Positions 1-7,924 of a DNA stretch of 64,000 nucleotides are shown one piece after another. Position 1 is the stretch's first letter. The number at the start of each line of letters is the position of its first letter. A program made the translations under genes and the position numbers. The notes under the pieces were generated by a model. It saw nothing but the letters and a program-made list of their open reading frames with translations. It was not told the origin of the DNA and did not search any database. The stretch covers positions 31,194 to 95,193 of the forward strand of contig DAOUHE010000022.1 of NCBI GenBank assembly GCA_034428715.1, read 5' to 3'. Origin of the DNA: Io17-Chloro-G2 sp034428715. GTDB lineage: Bacteria; Chloroflexota; Dehalococcoidia; Lucifugimonadales; UBA3495.

Positions 1-321
1 GTTTTGGTGATCCCCAACCGGCGCAACCGGGGCGGTTCCACCGACATGGGCGACCTGAGCCAGCTTATCCCATCCTGCCATCCCTACACCAGCGGAGCCG
101 AAGGCCCCGGCCACAGCAAGGATTACATCATCACCAACTACCAAACGGCGGTCATCAACCCGGCCAAAATCATGGCCATGGTCGCCATCGATATGCTGGC
201 TGAGGGCGCCGTCAAGGGTAAAGAGGTCGTCGAGACCCACCGGCCCGCCATGCGCAAAGAAGCCTACCTAAAATTCCAGCGGGAACGTGCCCAGGTCTTT
301 GAGTTCGACGGCGCGTCCTGA
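1..321 (+). CDS. M20-family amidohydrolase/peptidase, C-terminal part (5' truncated by window)
   Basis: The reading frame is open from base 1 and ends at TGA 319-321, so only about the last 106 residues are present. GGSTDMGDLSQLIPSCHPY followed by a GPGHS element resembles the C-terminal metal-site region of M20 amidohydrolases of the AbgB/aminoacylase type (family knowledge: G-S-T-D-x-G-D, then a late GHS/GHT). These zinc enzymes hydrolyse amide bonds of N-acyl or aminobenzoyl amino acids; the substrate here cannot be told. The downstream gene is convergent, with a dispersed repeat between. Catalytic residues upstream of the window cannot be checked. Confidence 0.72.
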   Translation, partial: VLVIPNRRNRGGSTDMGDLSQLIPSCHPYTSGAEGPGHSKDYIITNYQTAVINPAKIMAMVAIDMLAEGAVKGKEVVETHRPAMRKEAYLKFQRERAQVFEFDGAS

Positions 322-430
322 GGGGAGCATCTAGTCCGCAACTCGTTTCACAATAGGCATTCGCCGGCATTGGATGGTACAAGACCGGCGGAAATTTCCA
401 CACTGTTCCTTCCAAGGAAGGAACCGCAAG

Positions 431-561
431 GAAGCCAAGCCCCGCCCAACATGTCACCCCGAGCCCGACGAGGGGTCTAAAATCGTGAGGTCAGGCTCGC
501 CAACTGGGGCGATACACCAATGAATTTAGATTCTTCGGTCGCTGCGCTCCTCAGAATGACA
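431..561 (-). repeat. Dispersed MITE-like repeat, copy A
   Basis: The core at 452-561 is 110 bp, exactly the length of the core of copy B at 40418-40527, and aligns with it almost base for base when reverse-complemented. One end reads TGTCATTCTGAGGAGCGCAG (here on the minus strand), the other TGTCACCCCGAG, so the ends form an imperfect inverted repeat. Similarity to the other copies continues weakly to about 431 (a GGGGCTT-containing tail). It fills most of the 276-bp gap between two convergent genes. It encodes nothing. Further copies are at 54092-54221 (decayed) and 28125-28162 (one end only). Confidence 0.75.
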
Positions 562-597
562 TTTTTTGGGTTAGGCCCAAGGGGTTGGTCGATCCCC

Positions 598-1221
598 TTA
601 AACCCCAAAGAAGTACATGGCAGTGGCAGCGGCGATGGGCACGGTGATATTGTCGTCCACGGGCAGGGGCGCCAGCTCCGCCAATCCCGCGGCCACTGCC
701 CCCGCCATCAAGCCCCAGTGGTAGTCAACCACACCGCTGCCCACCAGCAGGCCCACAACCGCCCACGATACGGCGATGAAAGCCGCGGTTCCTACCGGAG
801 ATTTGCCGAAGATACGGAGGCCGGGCATGCGCCTGCCCACCAACGCCGCCGCCGGGTCTCCCAAGGACATAAATAATAACGCAGCCACCGCCACGGGCCG
901 GTCGAAAACCAAAAAAACAACCAGTGCGGCGATGGCCATATAGGTAGCGCCGGTGATGCGCCTACCCTCGTCAGATTTCAATAGGGGAGCCAGCCAGCGA
1001 AGAAAGATTCGGTTCAACCCTTCCACCCGGAAGCGGGCGAGGTCCAACCCCAACCCGCCAGCGGCTAGGGCGGCCAACGCCAGAACCATAAGCAAATCAG
1101 GAACAAAGATACCCGCCACGGGAATGCTTGACCCGGCGGTCAGGTGGAAAAGCCGCCGCCACACCGGAGGGGGCGCCCCATGGATGTCAACACCAATGTC
1201 AAATCCTGAAACGGCCATCAT
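598..1221 (-). CDS. Dolichol kinase / CTP-transferase-like integral membrane protein
   Basis: 207 aa, about six hydrophobic segments. RRLFHLTAGS near the N-terminus, MSLGDPAAALVGRR in the middle and LPVDDNITVP near the C-terminus are the motifs of the CTP-dependent polyprenol/phytol kinase family (SEC59, VTE5; related to CdsA). These enzymes phosphorylate a lipid alcohol at the membrane. The bacterial substrate is unknown; undecaprenol, phytol or geranylgeraniol are candidates. Two ATGs are adjacent (1221 and 1218). A hairpin (AAGGGG/CCCCTT, 579-599) overlaps the stop but has no U-tract. The gene stands alone between a repeat and a lipoprotein gene on the same strand. Confidence 0.72.
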   Translation of the reverse strand: MMAVSGFDIGVDIHGAPPPVWRRLFHLTAGSSIPVAGIFVPDLLMVLALAALAAGGLGLDLARFRVEGLNRIFLRWLAPLLKSDEGRRITGATYMAIAALVVFLVFDRPVAVAALLFMSLGDPAAALVGRRMPGLRIFGKSPVGTAAFIAVSWAVVGLLVGSGVVDYHWGLMAGAVAAGLAELAPLPVDDNITVPIAAATAMYFFGV

Positions 1222-1320
1222 GGGGTTATGTGTTATTGGATATCCACGAAATCGAATCGAGGGCGAGAAATTCGACCGGAAAGCCGGGGGAAGGGATGGT
1301 CCCGGAGCCGGCGTTTCGGG

Positions 1321-1974
1321 CTAAAACGGGATGGTCAGTGAATCCCCTGCCCTCCATCGTAATGAGCGAATCTCGGTGCCAATGGGGGTCTCGAATACCA
1401 TCCAACCGTCGATGGCGAATCCCTTATCCAACTTAAAGGAACCTACCAGGAAGCCTTGGCCCGGGGGAGTTCCACCAATGCCTACCTCAATCGTCCGAAC
1501 TGACCGGGGGTCCCAGCCGGGAGGGTTGGGAATTTCGGCAGCCTGAGTCTGTTCCGCCAGGTCGGTCAGCGCATCGTTATCAACCCAACCCCAAGAGCCG
1601 TCCACCTTGGCCCAACTTTGACCTTGGCTGGCCACGTCCACCGGGGAATACCTGCCCTGGAAGAAATCATTTAACTCGGCCGCCTGGGCGTTCACGTCCA
1701 CGATGTGACTGGTGGCGGTGTGGTTGGCGACCGATAGCCTGACCAACACCAATTCCTGACCATCTTCGGAAGGCAGCAGTCTGTGGTGGTCGATAGCCCC
1801 GTCGGTGCAGGCGTTGGTATAACGAAGTTCGGGCATGCGGTCCATGGCGAACACCGTGACATCCAAGGACCGGCCCCGGTGCGCTCTGCCAAAGCTTGAA
1901 GGAGTGTTGGAACACGCAGCCAGCAATACGGCAACCACCAACGTGGCCAACACTATGGTGAATCTTTTGCTCAT
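1321..1974 (-). CDS. Secreted lipoprotein, DUF4352-like
   Basis: 217 aa. The N-terminus has basic residues, a hydrophobic stretch and a lipobox LLAAC with the lipidated Cys at about residue 21, so it is exported and anchored to the membrane. The middle has ELVLVRLSVANHTATSHIVDV, typical of the immunoglobulin-like DUF4352 fold found in many Gram-positive and Chloroflexota lipoproteins, and the end has VFETPIGTEIRSLRW, also typical of that fold. No enzymatic motif is visible. A 7-bp inverted repeat lies 43 bp upstream. Function unknown. Confidence 0.6.
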   Translation of the reverse strand: MSKRFTIVLATLVVAVLLAACSNTPSSFGRAHRGRSLDVTVFAMDRMPELRYTNACTDGAIDHHRLLPSEDGQELVLVRLSVANHTATSHIVDVNAQAAELNDFFQGRYSPVDVASQGQSWAKVDGSWGWVDNDALTDLAEQTQAAEIPNPPGWDPRSVRTIEVGIGGTPPGQGFLVGSFKLDKGFAIDGWMVFETPIGTEIRSLRWRAGDSLTIPF

Positions 1975-2016
1975 AAACTACACCTGACCGAAGGCCGGCC
2001 TCCATGAGCCGCCGAT

Positions 2017-2039
2017 AATATCAGTGATTACGTGATATT
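2017..2039. promoter_or_regulatory. Inverted repeat upstream of the lipoprotein gene
   Basis: AATATCA, 9-nt spacer, TGATATT: a perfect 7-bp dyad between the lipoprotein start (1974) and the cysteine desulfurase stop (2086). It could be an operator or a small hairpin. No matching regulator is encoded nearby, and the AT-rich dyad could be chance. Confidence 0.3.
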
Positions 2040-2085
2040 GGTGATACGTACCAAGGGGGATCGCGGATGTTAAGAGATAATCATC

Positions 2086-3273
2086 TTAGGATGTCGTCAG
2101 CGACGGAAGCTGCCGAAGCTGCTCTAGCAACGCGGTCAACCTCTGAAGCAGGTACTCTATTTCATCGTCGGTGTTATTCTTTCCCAGGGTGAGCCTCAAA
2201 CTTCCCCGGGCCAACTCTGCTGATTGACCCAGGGCCAAAAGCACATGGGAAGGCTCCAGGGAACCCGAGCTACAGGCGCTGCCGCTAGAAGCGGCTATCC
2301 CCGCCATGTCCAGGCCCAGCAGGATGGGCTCGCCCTCCACCCCTTGAAACGAAAAGTTCACGTTGTTTGGCAGCCTTTCGGTGGGGTGGCCATTCAAACG
2401 GCTTCCGGGGATGTTGTCGGTTATATGCCCGATGATCCGGTCCCTCAAGGCTATGCAATGCCTGCTGGCTTCCTCGCGCTGTCCATCGGCCGCTTGCAAC
2501 GCCACCGACAATCCCACTATACCCGGTATGTTTTCGGTTCCAGAACGCCGCTCCCGTTCCTGGCCACCACCCAATATCAGCGGTAAGATGGGCGTTCCCC
2601 GCTTAACGAAGAGCACTCCGGTACCCTTGGGCCCGTAAAACTTGTGGCCCGAGAGACTCAGCAGGTCCACCCCCAGCCGCGTTACGTCCAAATCCAAGTA
2701 ACCGGCCGCCTGCACGGCATCGGTGTGGAAAGCGATGGTCCGCTTCAACTCTGACGCTCGCTGCCGAACCACCTGTGAGATCTGGCTGATAGGATTGATG
2801 GTCCCGATCTCGTTGTTGGCATACATGATGGTGACCAGTGTGGTCCGGCCGGTCATGGCCTGGTACACGGCGTCTGGTTGGATCATCCCATCGGAATCGA
2901 CAGTCAGGTATGTGACTTCGAATCCCATGGTCTCCAGGTGTTGGCATGCATGAAGGACAGCGTGGTGCTCCACACTGGAAGTGATGATGTGATTTCCGGT
3001 TTCTTGCATGGCGGTGGCAACGCCAAAGATCGCCGCGTTGTCGGCTTCGGTACCGCTGCCCGTGAAGACCACCTCCCGGGACCGGCATTTTAGGACGGTG
3101 GCAACCCGGTCCCGCGCGTCGTCTAGGGCGCAACGGGCCTCTTGCCCCATAGCGTGGAGACTTGATGGATTACCGTAGGAGTTACTGAAATACGGCAGCA
3201 TGGCTTCCAGGACCAGAGAGTCCATGGGAGTAGTGCCGGCGTGGTCTAAATAAACGATTTCCTGTGACGCCAT
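2086..3273 (-). CDS. iscS: Cysteine desulfurase (IscS/NifS family)
   Basis: 395 aa, full length. PLP enzyme that takes sulfur from L-cysteine, giving alanine and an enzyme persulfide for Fe-S clusters and tRNA thiolation. Visible: SSVEHHAVL (PLP-stacking His at about 104), HTDAVQAAG, the Schiff-base lysine in SLSGHKFYGPKG (Lys211), and the active-site loop SSGSACSSG (Cys334). The short loop around Cys334 fits group I (IscS/NifS) rather than SufS. No iscU, iscR or tRNA-thiolation gene is adjacent, so it may serve as a general sulfur donor. It may also feed selenium to SelD (selD at 59454), which is speculative. Confidence 0.93.
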   Translation of the reverse strand: MASQEIVYLDHAGTTPMDSLVLEAMLPYFSNSYGNPSSLHAMGQEARCALDDARDRVATVLKCRSREVVFTGSGTEADNAAIFGVATAMQETGNHIITSSVEHHAVLHACQHLETMGFEVTYLTVDSDGMIQPDAVYQAMTGRTTLVTIMYANNEIGTINPISQISQVVRQRASELKRTIAFHTDAVQAAGYLDLDVTRLGVDLLSLSGHKFYGPKGTGVLFVKRGTPILPLILGGGQERERRSGTENIPGIVGLSVALQAADGQREEASRHCIALRDRIIGHITDNIPGSRLNGHPTERLPNNVNFSFQGVEGEPILLGLDMAGIAASSGSACSSGSLEPSHVLLALGQSAELARGSLRLTLGKNNTDDEIEYLLQRLTALLEQLRQLPSLTTS

Positions 3274-3440
3274 TGACTACCTCGTGTTTGGTTCCCGCGC
3301 CTGCGCTCCCGCTTGAGAACCAGGGCGTATTTTAGCACAGCTTAGGTACAGCGGGGGTTTGGCCACCAGTATTTCGCGCCGCTTTTCCCTTGGACAGGCT
3401 CGAGTCTAGACCCGGGTTATTTCCTGTTCTATTTCCTGGA

Positions 3441-4427
3441 CTATTTCCTGGTCCAGAAGAATCGCCTGGACCTTTTGCCTGCCATCAACTGCCCTATTTG
3501 GTCACGGCCGACCACCCCCACCACCATACCGTTTTGAATTACCGGCAGGCGAACCACGCCCAAAGTCTCCATCTGTTCCAGGGCATGGGACACTGTATCT
3601 TCTGGAACGATGTGAGGAGCGTCTGATAGTTGGTATTCCTCAGATACATTCAGCGCGGAGAAGCCGGGCGGTCTTGCTACCATTACCTGGCCGACGGTAA
3701 ATTCCTTCAGCCTTTCCTTTTCCCGCTCCTGCCGATAAGCCGAACTGGCAGCGGAGAGGAGAAAAGCTCCGATCAAAGCCATCCAGGCGCTCTGCACCTG
3801 ATGAAAGAAAATCACCAACAGGATTCCCGCGGCAATCATCACCGCACCCAAGAGTTGTCCCAATGAAGCAGCTAGTTGGGTTGCGCGCCAATAGTTTCCC
3901 GTAAGGCCCCAAACCGCCGACCGGAGGACCCTGCCTCCGTCCAGCGGAAATCCGGGCAACATATTGAATGCCGCCAAGCCAAGGTTTACCAAAGCCAGGA
4001 TGAAAAGGACCGCGCCAAGGGCCGAGTGGCCATCCCGCAGCAGGAGCCATAAACCGGCGAAGACCCCGCTCAGGATCAAACTGCTCAACGGCCCAACCAG
4101 GGCGATGGTGAACTCGACCAATGGGCGCCCCGCTTCGTGGGCCAGTTGGGAAACGCCGCCGAAGATAAACAGCGTTATCTTTCGCACGGGTATCCCCCAA
4201 CGCTCGGCAACCACGCTATGGGTCAACTCGTGGGCCAGCACCGACATGAAAAAAAGCACGGACGTGGCCGCGGCGGCTATCCACCGTTGGGTTTCGGGCC
4301 AGAATGGCTGGGTCCGGCCGAAATATTCGGCCATGAGGTAGGTTATCAACCCAAAGATCAAGATCCAGGTGAAGTGGATCTCGATGGGGATGCCGAATAT
4401 TTTGCCTAGACGTAGGGACGCGCCCAC
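3441..4427 (-). CDS. Site-2 protease-like zinc metalloprotease (M50) with CBS region
   Basis: 328 aa, GTG start at 4427. Membrane protein with the HELTH zinc motif at residues 66-70 in a transmembrane helix and the second-site FPLDGGRVLRS further on: the M50B arrangement of SpoIVFB/S2P proteases that cut membrane-embedded substrates. After about six hydrophobic segments comes a soluble C-terminal part with a CBS-like motif (VSHALEQMETLGVVRLPVI then GMVVGVVGRDQI), a nucleotide-sensing module common in this M50 subgroup. Substrate unknown. The C-terminus ends in a basic RSRRFFWTRK. A gap of 118 bp separates it from speB upstream. Confidence 0.88.
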   Translation of the reverse strand: MGASLRLGKIFGIPIEIHFTWILIFGLITYLMAEYFGRTQPFWPETQRWIAAAATSVLFFMSVLAHELTHSVVAERWGIPVRKITLFIFGGVSQLAHEAGRPLVEFTIALVGPLSSLILSGVFAGLWLLLRDGHSALGAVLFILALVNLGLAAFNMLPGFPLDGGRVLRSAVWGLTGNYWRATQLAASLGQLLGAVMIAAGILLVIFFHQVQSAWMALIGAFLLSAASSAYRQEREKERLKEFTVGQVMVARPPGFSALNVSEEYQLSDAPHIVPEDTVSHALEQMETLGVVRLPVIQNGMVVGVVGRDQIGQLMAGKRSRRFFWTRK

Positions 4428-4545
4428 GCTATTTCCTCACCATCGTGAGTAAATCTGAATGTCCGGTGGGTCTCGCCAAAATCGCCGTCATCTTTTCCCC
4501 GGGCACGTCTCGCCCCAACAGGTCTTGAATGAGAAACGGTAACAT

Positions 4546-5436
4546 TCACTCACGAAATGCCGTAGCGTAGGCCACCAGTTTGTACACCAACTTTGCGGCG
4601 GTATAGGCGCACGCCGGGGGACCATCGCTGGGTGACAGTTCGCATACGTCGAAGCCGACGATCTGGCGGGACTGGGCAACCTCTTTCAGCAGCCCCGTCA
4701 ATCGGCCCCAATCCATGCCTCCCGGCTCGGGAGTACCCACCGCCGGCATCAACGCTGGATCTAAAACGTCTAGATCGACACTTATGTAAACCCGGGGGCT
4801 CAGAAGATCGATGATTCCTTTGTTGAAGGCGGCGCTGTCCAAATCCGATGGCCAGGTAAAAGCAGGCAAGGAACTGGCCTTGATGTAATCGCTTTCCTCT
4901 TGGCTCATACTCCGGATCCCGGCCAGTACCATAGGGCAGACATCATGGATCCGCCGGGCGCCCGAGGCGTGGCCCCAGGAGGTACCCATATATTCGTCCC
5001 TCAAGTCGGCATGGGCGTCCAGATAAAGCACGGAAAGGTCTGGATAGACTTCGGCGTGGGCCAGTACCGCTCCGGCGGCCAGGGAATGTTCCCCTCCCAT
5101 CACCCCCACCAGTTTCCCCATATTCAGGTAGTGGGCCACCGCCGTCCTCACCCTTTGGGCCATTTGCTCGGGCCCACCCATATGGGGTTCCAGCGCCGCG
5201 GTGGTGGCGATTCCCACCAGTGAGACATCCAAGTCTAATTCGGCATCGTAATCTTCTAGACCATTAGATGCCTGAATCATCGCGTTGGGACCATCACGGG
5301 CGCCGCTGCGAAAGGATGTGCTGCTGTCGTAGGGGACGGGGATCAAAACCGCTTTGGCCAAGTCGAGCCGGCATTGCTCATAGGGGAGCGCTAGAAAATT
5401 GTACGGAACCTCAGGGATGCCACCAGGTTCAGACAC
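4546..5436 (-). CDS. speB: Agmatinase-family ureohydrolase
   Basis: 296 aa. Mn-dependent ureohydrolase (arginase/agmatinase fold) that removes urea from agmatine to give putrescine or, in some thermophiles, from N1-aminopropylagmatine to give spermidine. Metal ligands are seen in GGEHSLAAG, LDAHADLRDEY and SVDLDVLDPALMPAVGTPEPGG, the three signatures of the family. Its start overlaps the end of speD by 8 bp, so the two are co-translated. No speE (aminopropyltransferase) or speA is adjacent. The exact substrate cannot be read from the motifs, but agmatine or aminopropylagmatine is far more likely than arginine given the neighbour. Confidence 0.9.
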   Translation of the reverse strand: MSEPGGIPEVPYNFLALPYEQCRLDLAKAVLIPVPYDSSTSFRSGARDGPNAMIQASNGLEDYDAELDLDVSLVGIATTAALEPHMGGPEQMAQRVRTAVAHYLNMGKLVGVMGGEHSLAAGAVLAHAEVYPDLSVLYLDAHADLRDEYMGTSWGHASGARRIHDVCPMVLAGIRSMSQEESDYIKASSLPAFTWPSDLDSAAFNKGIIDLLSPRVYISVDLDVLDPALMPAVGTPEPGGMDWGRLTGLLKEVAQSRQIVGFDVCELSPSDGPPACAYTAAKLVYKLVAYATAFRE

Positions 5437-5950
5437 CAGGCTGACCCGTTCCCGTGTCCGTGCCCATCGTTCTTCCAGTCCTGCTTCCAGCCGTTGTTCC
5501 AGCCGTTGTTCCAGCCGGCGATCCCCTGGCCTCCAGTTGGGCTCTTTGTTGCTGGGTTTCCAATTTTCCTTGCCTGGAATCCAGCCACTCCAAGCCCCGC
5601 TCCAGCTGCCAGGTTTCCACCTCTTCCAGGGCGAACAGCTTTTTTACCCGGGAGAGCGCCCCATCACTATCGAAGGGTCGGCAGGAAAAGATGTCAACGT
5701 TGACGTGGTCACGGCGGGGAAATGTATGAACACTGATATGGCTTTCGGCAATGATGACGAACCCCGAAACCCCCGAGTCTTCGGGTTTGGGGGCATGATA
5801 TTCCAGTACCGACGGCTCCGTGATGCGGGTCATCCCGATGGCGTCGGGGAGGTCATACAAAAATTGCCGTATCGACTCGGCATCCCACATCATTCCGCTA
5901 TCGCCACCGTATCCGTCAATGACCAGGTGCATCCCAGTTGTCGCCTCCAA
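5429..5950 (-). CDS. speD: S-adenosylmethionine decarboxylase proenzyme family (SpeD)
   Basis: 173 aa. Pyruvoyl-dependent decarboxylase that self-cleaves within AESHISVHTFP: the new N-terminus would be Ser70 (E69/S70), with His75 and Cys90 as the conserved catalytic partners, equivalent to Ser63/His68/Cys83 of the Thermotoga enzyme (recalled numbering). HLVIDGYGG near the start is typical. The conserved fold ends near residue 125; the rest is a low-complexity tail of short repeats (AGTT units) overlapping the speB start. Some bacterial SpeD homologues have become arginine or ornithine decarboxylases, and adjacency to a ureohydrolase keeps that open here. Confidence 0.88.
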   Translation of the reverse strand: MEATTGMHLVIDGYGGDSGMMWDAESIRQFLYDLPDAIGMTRITEPSVLEYHAPKPEDSGVSGFVIIAESHISVHTFPRRDHVNVDIFSCRPFDSDGALSRVKKLFALEEVETWQLERGLEWLDSRQGKLETQQQRAQLEARGSPAGTTAGTTAGSRTGRTMGTDTGTGQPGV

Positions 5951-6152
5951 AAATGAATCCTAATATAGGTATTGCCAATAAAGCTTATTCGCCGCTTGCG
6001 TCATGCCTTGGCAAATCTAGGCGTATAGAATATCATCACTCATTGCTATGCACAATTTGCGCATGAAAGTTCATCCCGCTAAAACCCGGCAGGGCCAACT
6101 GCTCTCCGGCAAACGAGGCACGACGGGTTTCCGAATCGGGCCGCCGGAATAC

Positions 6153-6172
6153 TTCTGGGCAATTGCCCAGAA
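6153..6172. promoter_or_regulatory. Perfect 20-bp palindrome before the ABC operon
   Basis: The half-site TTCTGGGCAA is followed directly by its exact reverse complement, ending 18 bp before the ATG of the ABC ATPase (6191). A perfect 20-bp dyad without spacer in a leader is typical of a dimeric-repressor operator. As RNA it could also form a hairpin close to the ribosome-binding region. The 240-bp gap between speD and this operon holds nothing else recognisable. Confidence 0.45.
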
Positions 6173-6190
6173 AAACAGGAACCTAGAAAT

Positions 6191-7129
6191 ATGATGATCC
6201 AGGCCACCGGCTTAACCCATTTCTACGGCCCTCGGCCGGCTATAGATGACGTGAATTTCACGGTGGAAAAGGGTGAGATCCTAGGCTTCTTGGGCCCGAA
6301 TGGCGCCGGCAAGACCACCACCATGCGGATACTCACAGGGTTCATGCCGCCCACCCGAGGAAAGGTGACCGTAGACGGCTACGACGTAGTAGAGCAATCG
6401 CTGGAGGTTCGCAGAAAGATCGGCTACCTCCCTGAAACGGTGCCGCTGTACACCGACATGACGGTTTCAAGCTACTTGAAGTATATGGGAACCCTCCGAG
6501 CCATGCCCTCCAAGGAAATCAAACGGCGCATTGGCGAGGTGGTGGATGTTTGCCGGCTGGGGGATTACCACAAAACGATCATCGGCAAACTTTCCAAAGG
6601 CTTCCGCCAGCGGGTGGGGGTGGCCCAAGCCATTCTTCACGAACCCGAGGTCCTGGTCTTGGACGAGCCAACCATCGGCATCGACCCGATCCAGGTGGTT
6701 GAGACACGCCGGCTGATCCAAGACCTGGGAAAAAGTCAGACTGTGGTATTAAGCAGCCACATCTTGCCCGAAGTCAGCATGATCTGCGAGCGGGTCATGA
6801 TCATCAATGAAGGCAAGATCGTGGCCGAGGACACGCCCGCCAACTTGGCCCAACGCCTTGAGGGTGTGAACCGGATGGAGATCGAGATAGGCGGTCCTGC
6901 CAACGAGGTGATGGCCGCGCTGCGAAGGGTTGAGGGGGTAACTGATGTCAGCCACCGGTCCGCACAGGGCAAAGAATTCTATACGGTCCAGGTCCGAGGC
7001 GGCCAGGATCTGCGGGATGAGATCTCAAGGGCGGTGGTCAGCAGTGGATGGAGCCTGCTCAGCATGCAGTCGGTGGGAATGAGCCTCGAGGATATTTTCC
7101 TCAAACTGACCACCAACGAGGAGTTGTAA
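6191..7129 (+). CDS. ABC transporter ATP-binding protein (GldA/NatA-like)
   Basis: 312 aa. Walker A GPNGAGKTT (about residues 35-43), signature LSKGFRQRVGVAQA (about 135-148), Walker B VLVLDEPTIGIDP and switch His in LSSHILPEV. The last ~90 residues form the C-terminal domain usual in ABC-2-type exporters, ending LEDIFLKLTTNEEL. It powers the permease encoded 2 bp downstream. Followed by an ABC-2 permease, a GldG-like protein and a DUF4340 protein, it belongs to the widespread Gld-type module, known for gliding in Bacteroidetes but of unknown cargo elsewhere. Confidence 0.92.
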   Translation: MMIQATGLTHFYGPRPAIDDVNFTVEKGEILGFLGPNGAGKTTTMRILTGFMPPTRGKVTVDGYDVVEQSLEVRRKIGYLPETVPLYTDMTVSSYLKYMGTLRAMPSKEIKRRIGEVVDVCRLGDYHKTIIGKLSKGFRQRVGVAQAILHEPEVLVLDEPTIGIDPIQVVETRRLIQDLGKSQTVVLSSHILPEVSMICERVMIINEGKIVAEDTPANLAQRLEGVNRMEIEIGGPANEVMAALRRVEGVTDVSHRSAQGKEFYTVQVRGGQDLRDEISRAVVSSGWSLLSMQSVGMSLEDIFLKLTTNEEL

Positions 7130-7285
7130 GGATGCGCACGGTCCAAGCGGTGGCTTGGGAAAAGATCCGGATCTACTTCAGCAAACCCACCGACTATTTC
7201 GTCGCAAGGATGCGCACAGTCCAAGCGGTGGCTTGGAAAGAGATCCAGATCTACTTCAGCAGTCCCACCGCCTATATCGTCGGAA
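7130..7285 (+). repeat. 78-bp direct tandem duplication at the permease start
   Basis: Bases 7130-7207 and 7208-7285 are in-frame tandem copies, each with an AGG-ATG start context, differing at about nine positions. The length is a multiple of three, so the frame is kept. The differences show that the duplication is not brand new and not an assembly stutter. Confidence 0.85.
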
Positions 7286-7923
7286 TGATATTCCTTGCCC
7301 TGGCCGGTTTCTTCTTCGTTAGGGACTTGGGTGACCCTTTCCCCGAGGCATCCCTCAGACCATTTTTCCAGGGGGCGACCATCATCCTGGTCTTGATGGG
7401 GCCCATACTGACCATGCGGCTGATGGCCGAAGAACAAAAAATGGGCACCATAGAGCTATTGCTCACATCACCGGTGCGTGACTGGGAGGTGGTGATTGGC
7501 AAGTACCTAGCCAGCTTGGTGTTTTTCCTGGCCACGTTGGCCCTGACTCTGTACTACGTCATTCTCCTGGTATCGTTCGCCGACCCGGACCCGGGCCCGA
7601 TATTCTCCGGCTATTTGGGCCTGGTCTTGTACGGCGCCGCCGTCCTGGCGATAGGATTGCTGACTTCGACATTGACCAGCAACCAGATAGTTTCGGCCGT
7701 GGTGGCCATGGGCATTCTGTTGGTGCTATATTTCGCCGACGCCGCTTCGACCACGCTAGGAAGCACCGCCTCGTCCATCATCGGCGAGGTGGGCATCAAG
7801 ACCCATTTCGATGATTTTAACAGCGGCGTGATCGACACCAAACACGTGATGTACTACATCGCCTTCGTCGCATTCTTCCTGTTCCTGACCATTCGGGCCC
7901 TGGAATCGCGGAGGTGGAGGTAG
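7132..7923 (+). CDS. ABC-2 type permease (GldF-like) with duplicated N-terminus
   Basis: 264 aa from ATG 7132, or 238 aa from ATG 7210. About six transmembrane segments; RLMAEEQKMGTIELLLTSPV is the cytoplasmic motif of GldF/NosY-type ABC-2 permeases, which form the membrane channel for the upstream ATPase. The first 26 codons (MRTVQAVAWEKIRIYFS...) are repeated as MRTVQAVAWKEIQIYFS..., including the AAGGATG start context, so either ATG could initiate. The second start gives the usual family N-terminus (KEIQIYFSSPTAYIVG then the first membrane helix). The next gene starts 2 bp after the stop. Confidence 0.9.
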   Translation: MRTVQAVAWEKIRIYFSKPTDYFVARMRTVQAVAWKEIQIYFSSPTAYIVGMIFLALAGFFFVRDLGDPFPEASLRPFFQGATIILVLMGPILTMRLMAEEQKMGTIELLLTSPVRDWEVVIGKYLASLVFFLATLALTLYYVILLVSFADPDPGPIFSGYLGLVLYGAAVLAIGLLTSTLTSNQIVSAVVAMGILLVLYFADAASTTLGSTASSIIGEVGIKTHFDDFNSGVIDTKHVMYYIAFVAFFLFLTIRALESRRWR

Positions 7924-7924
7924 C

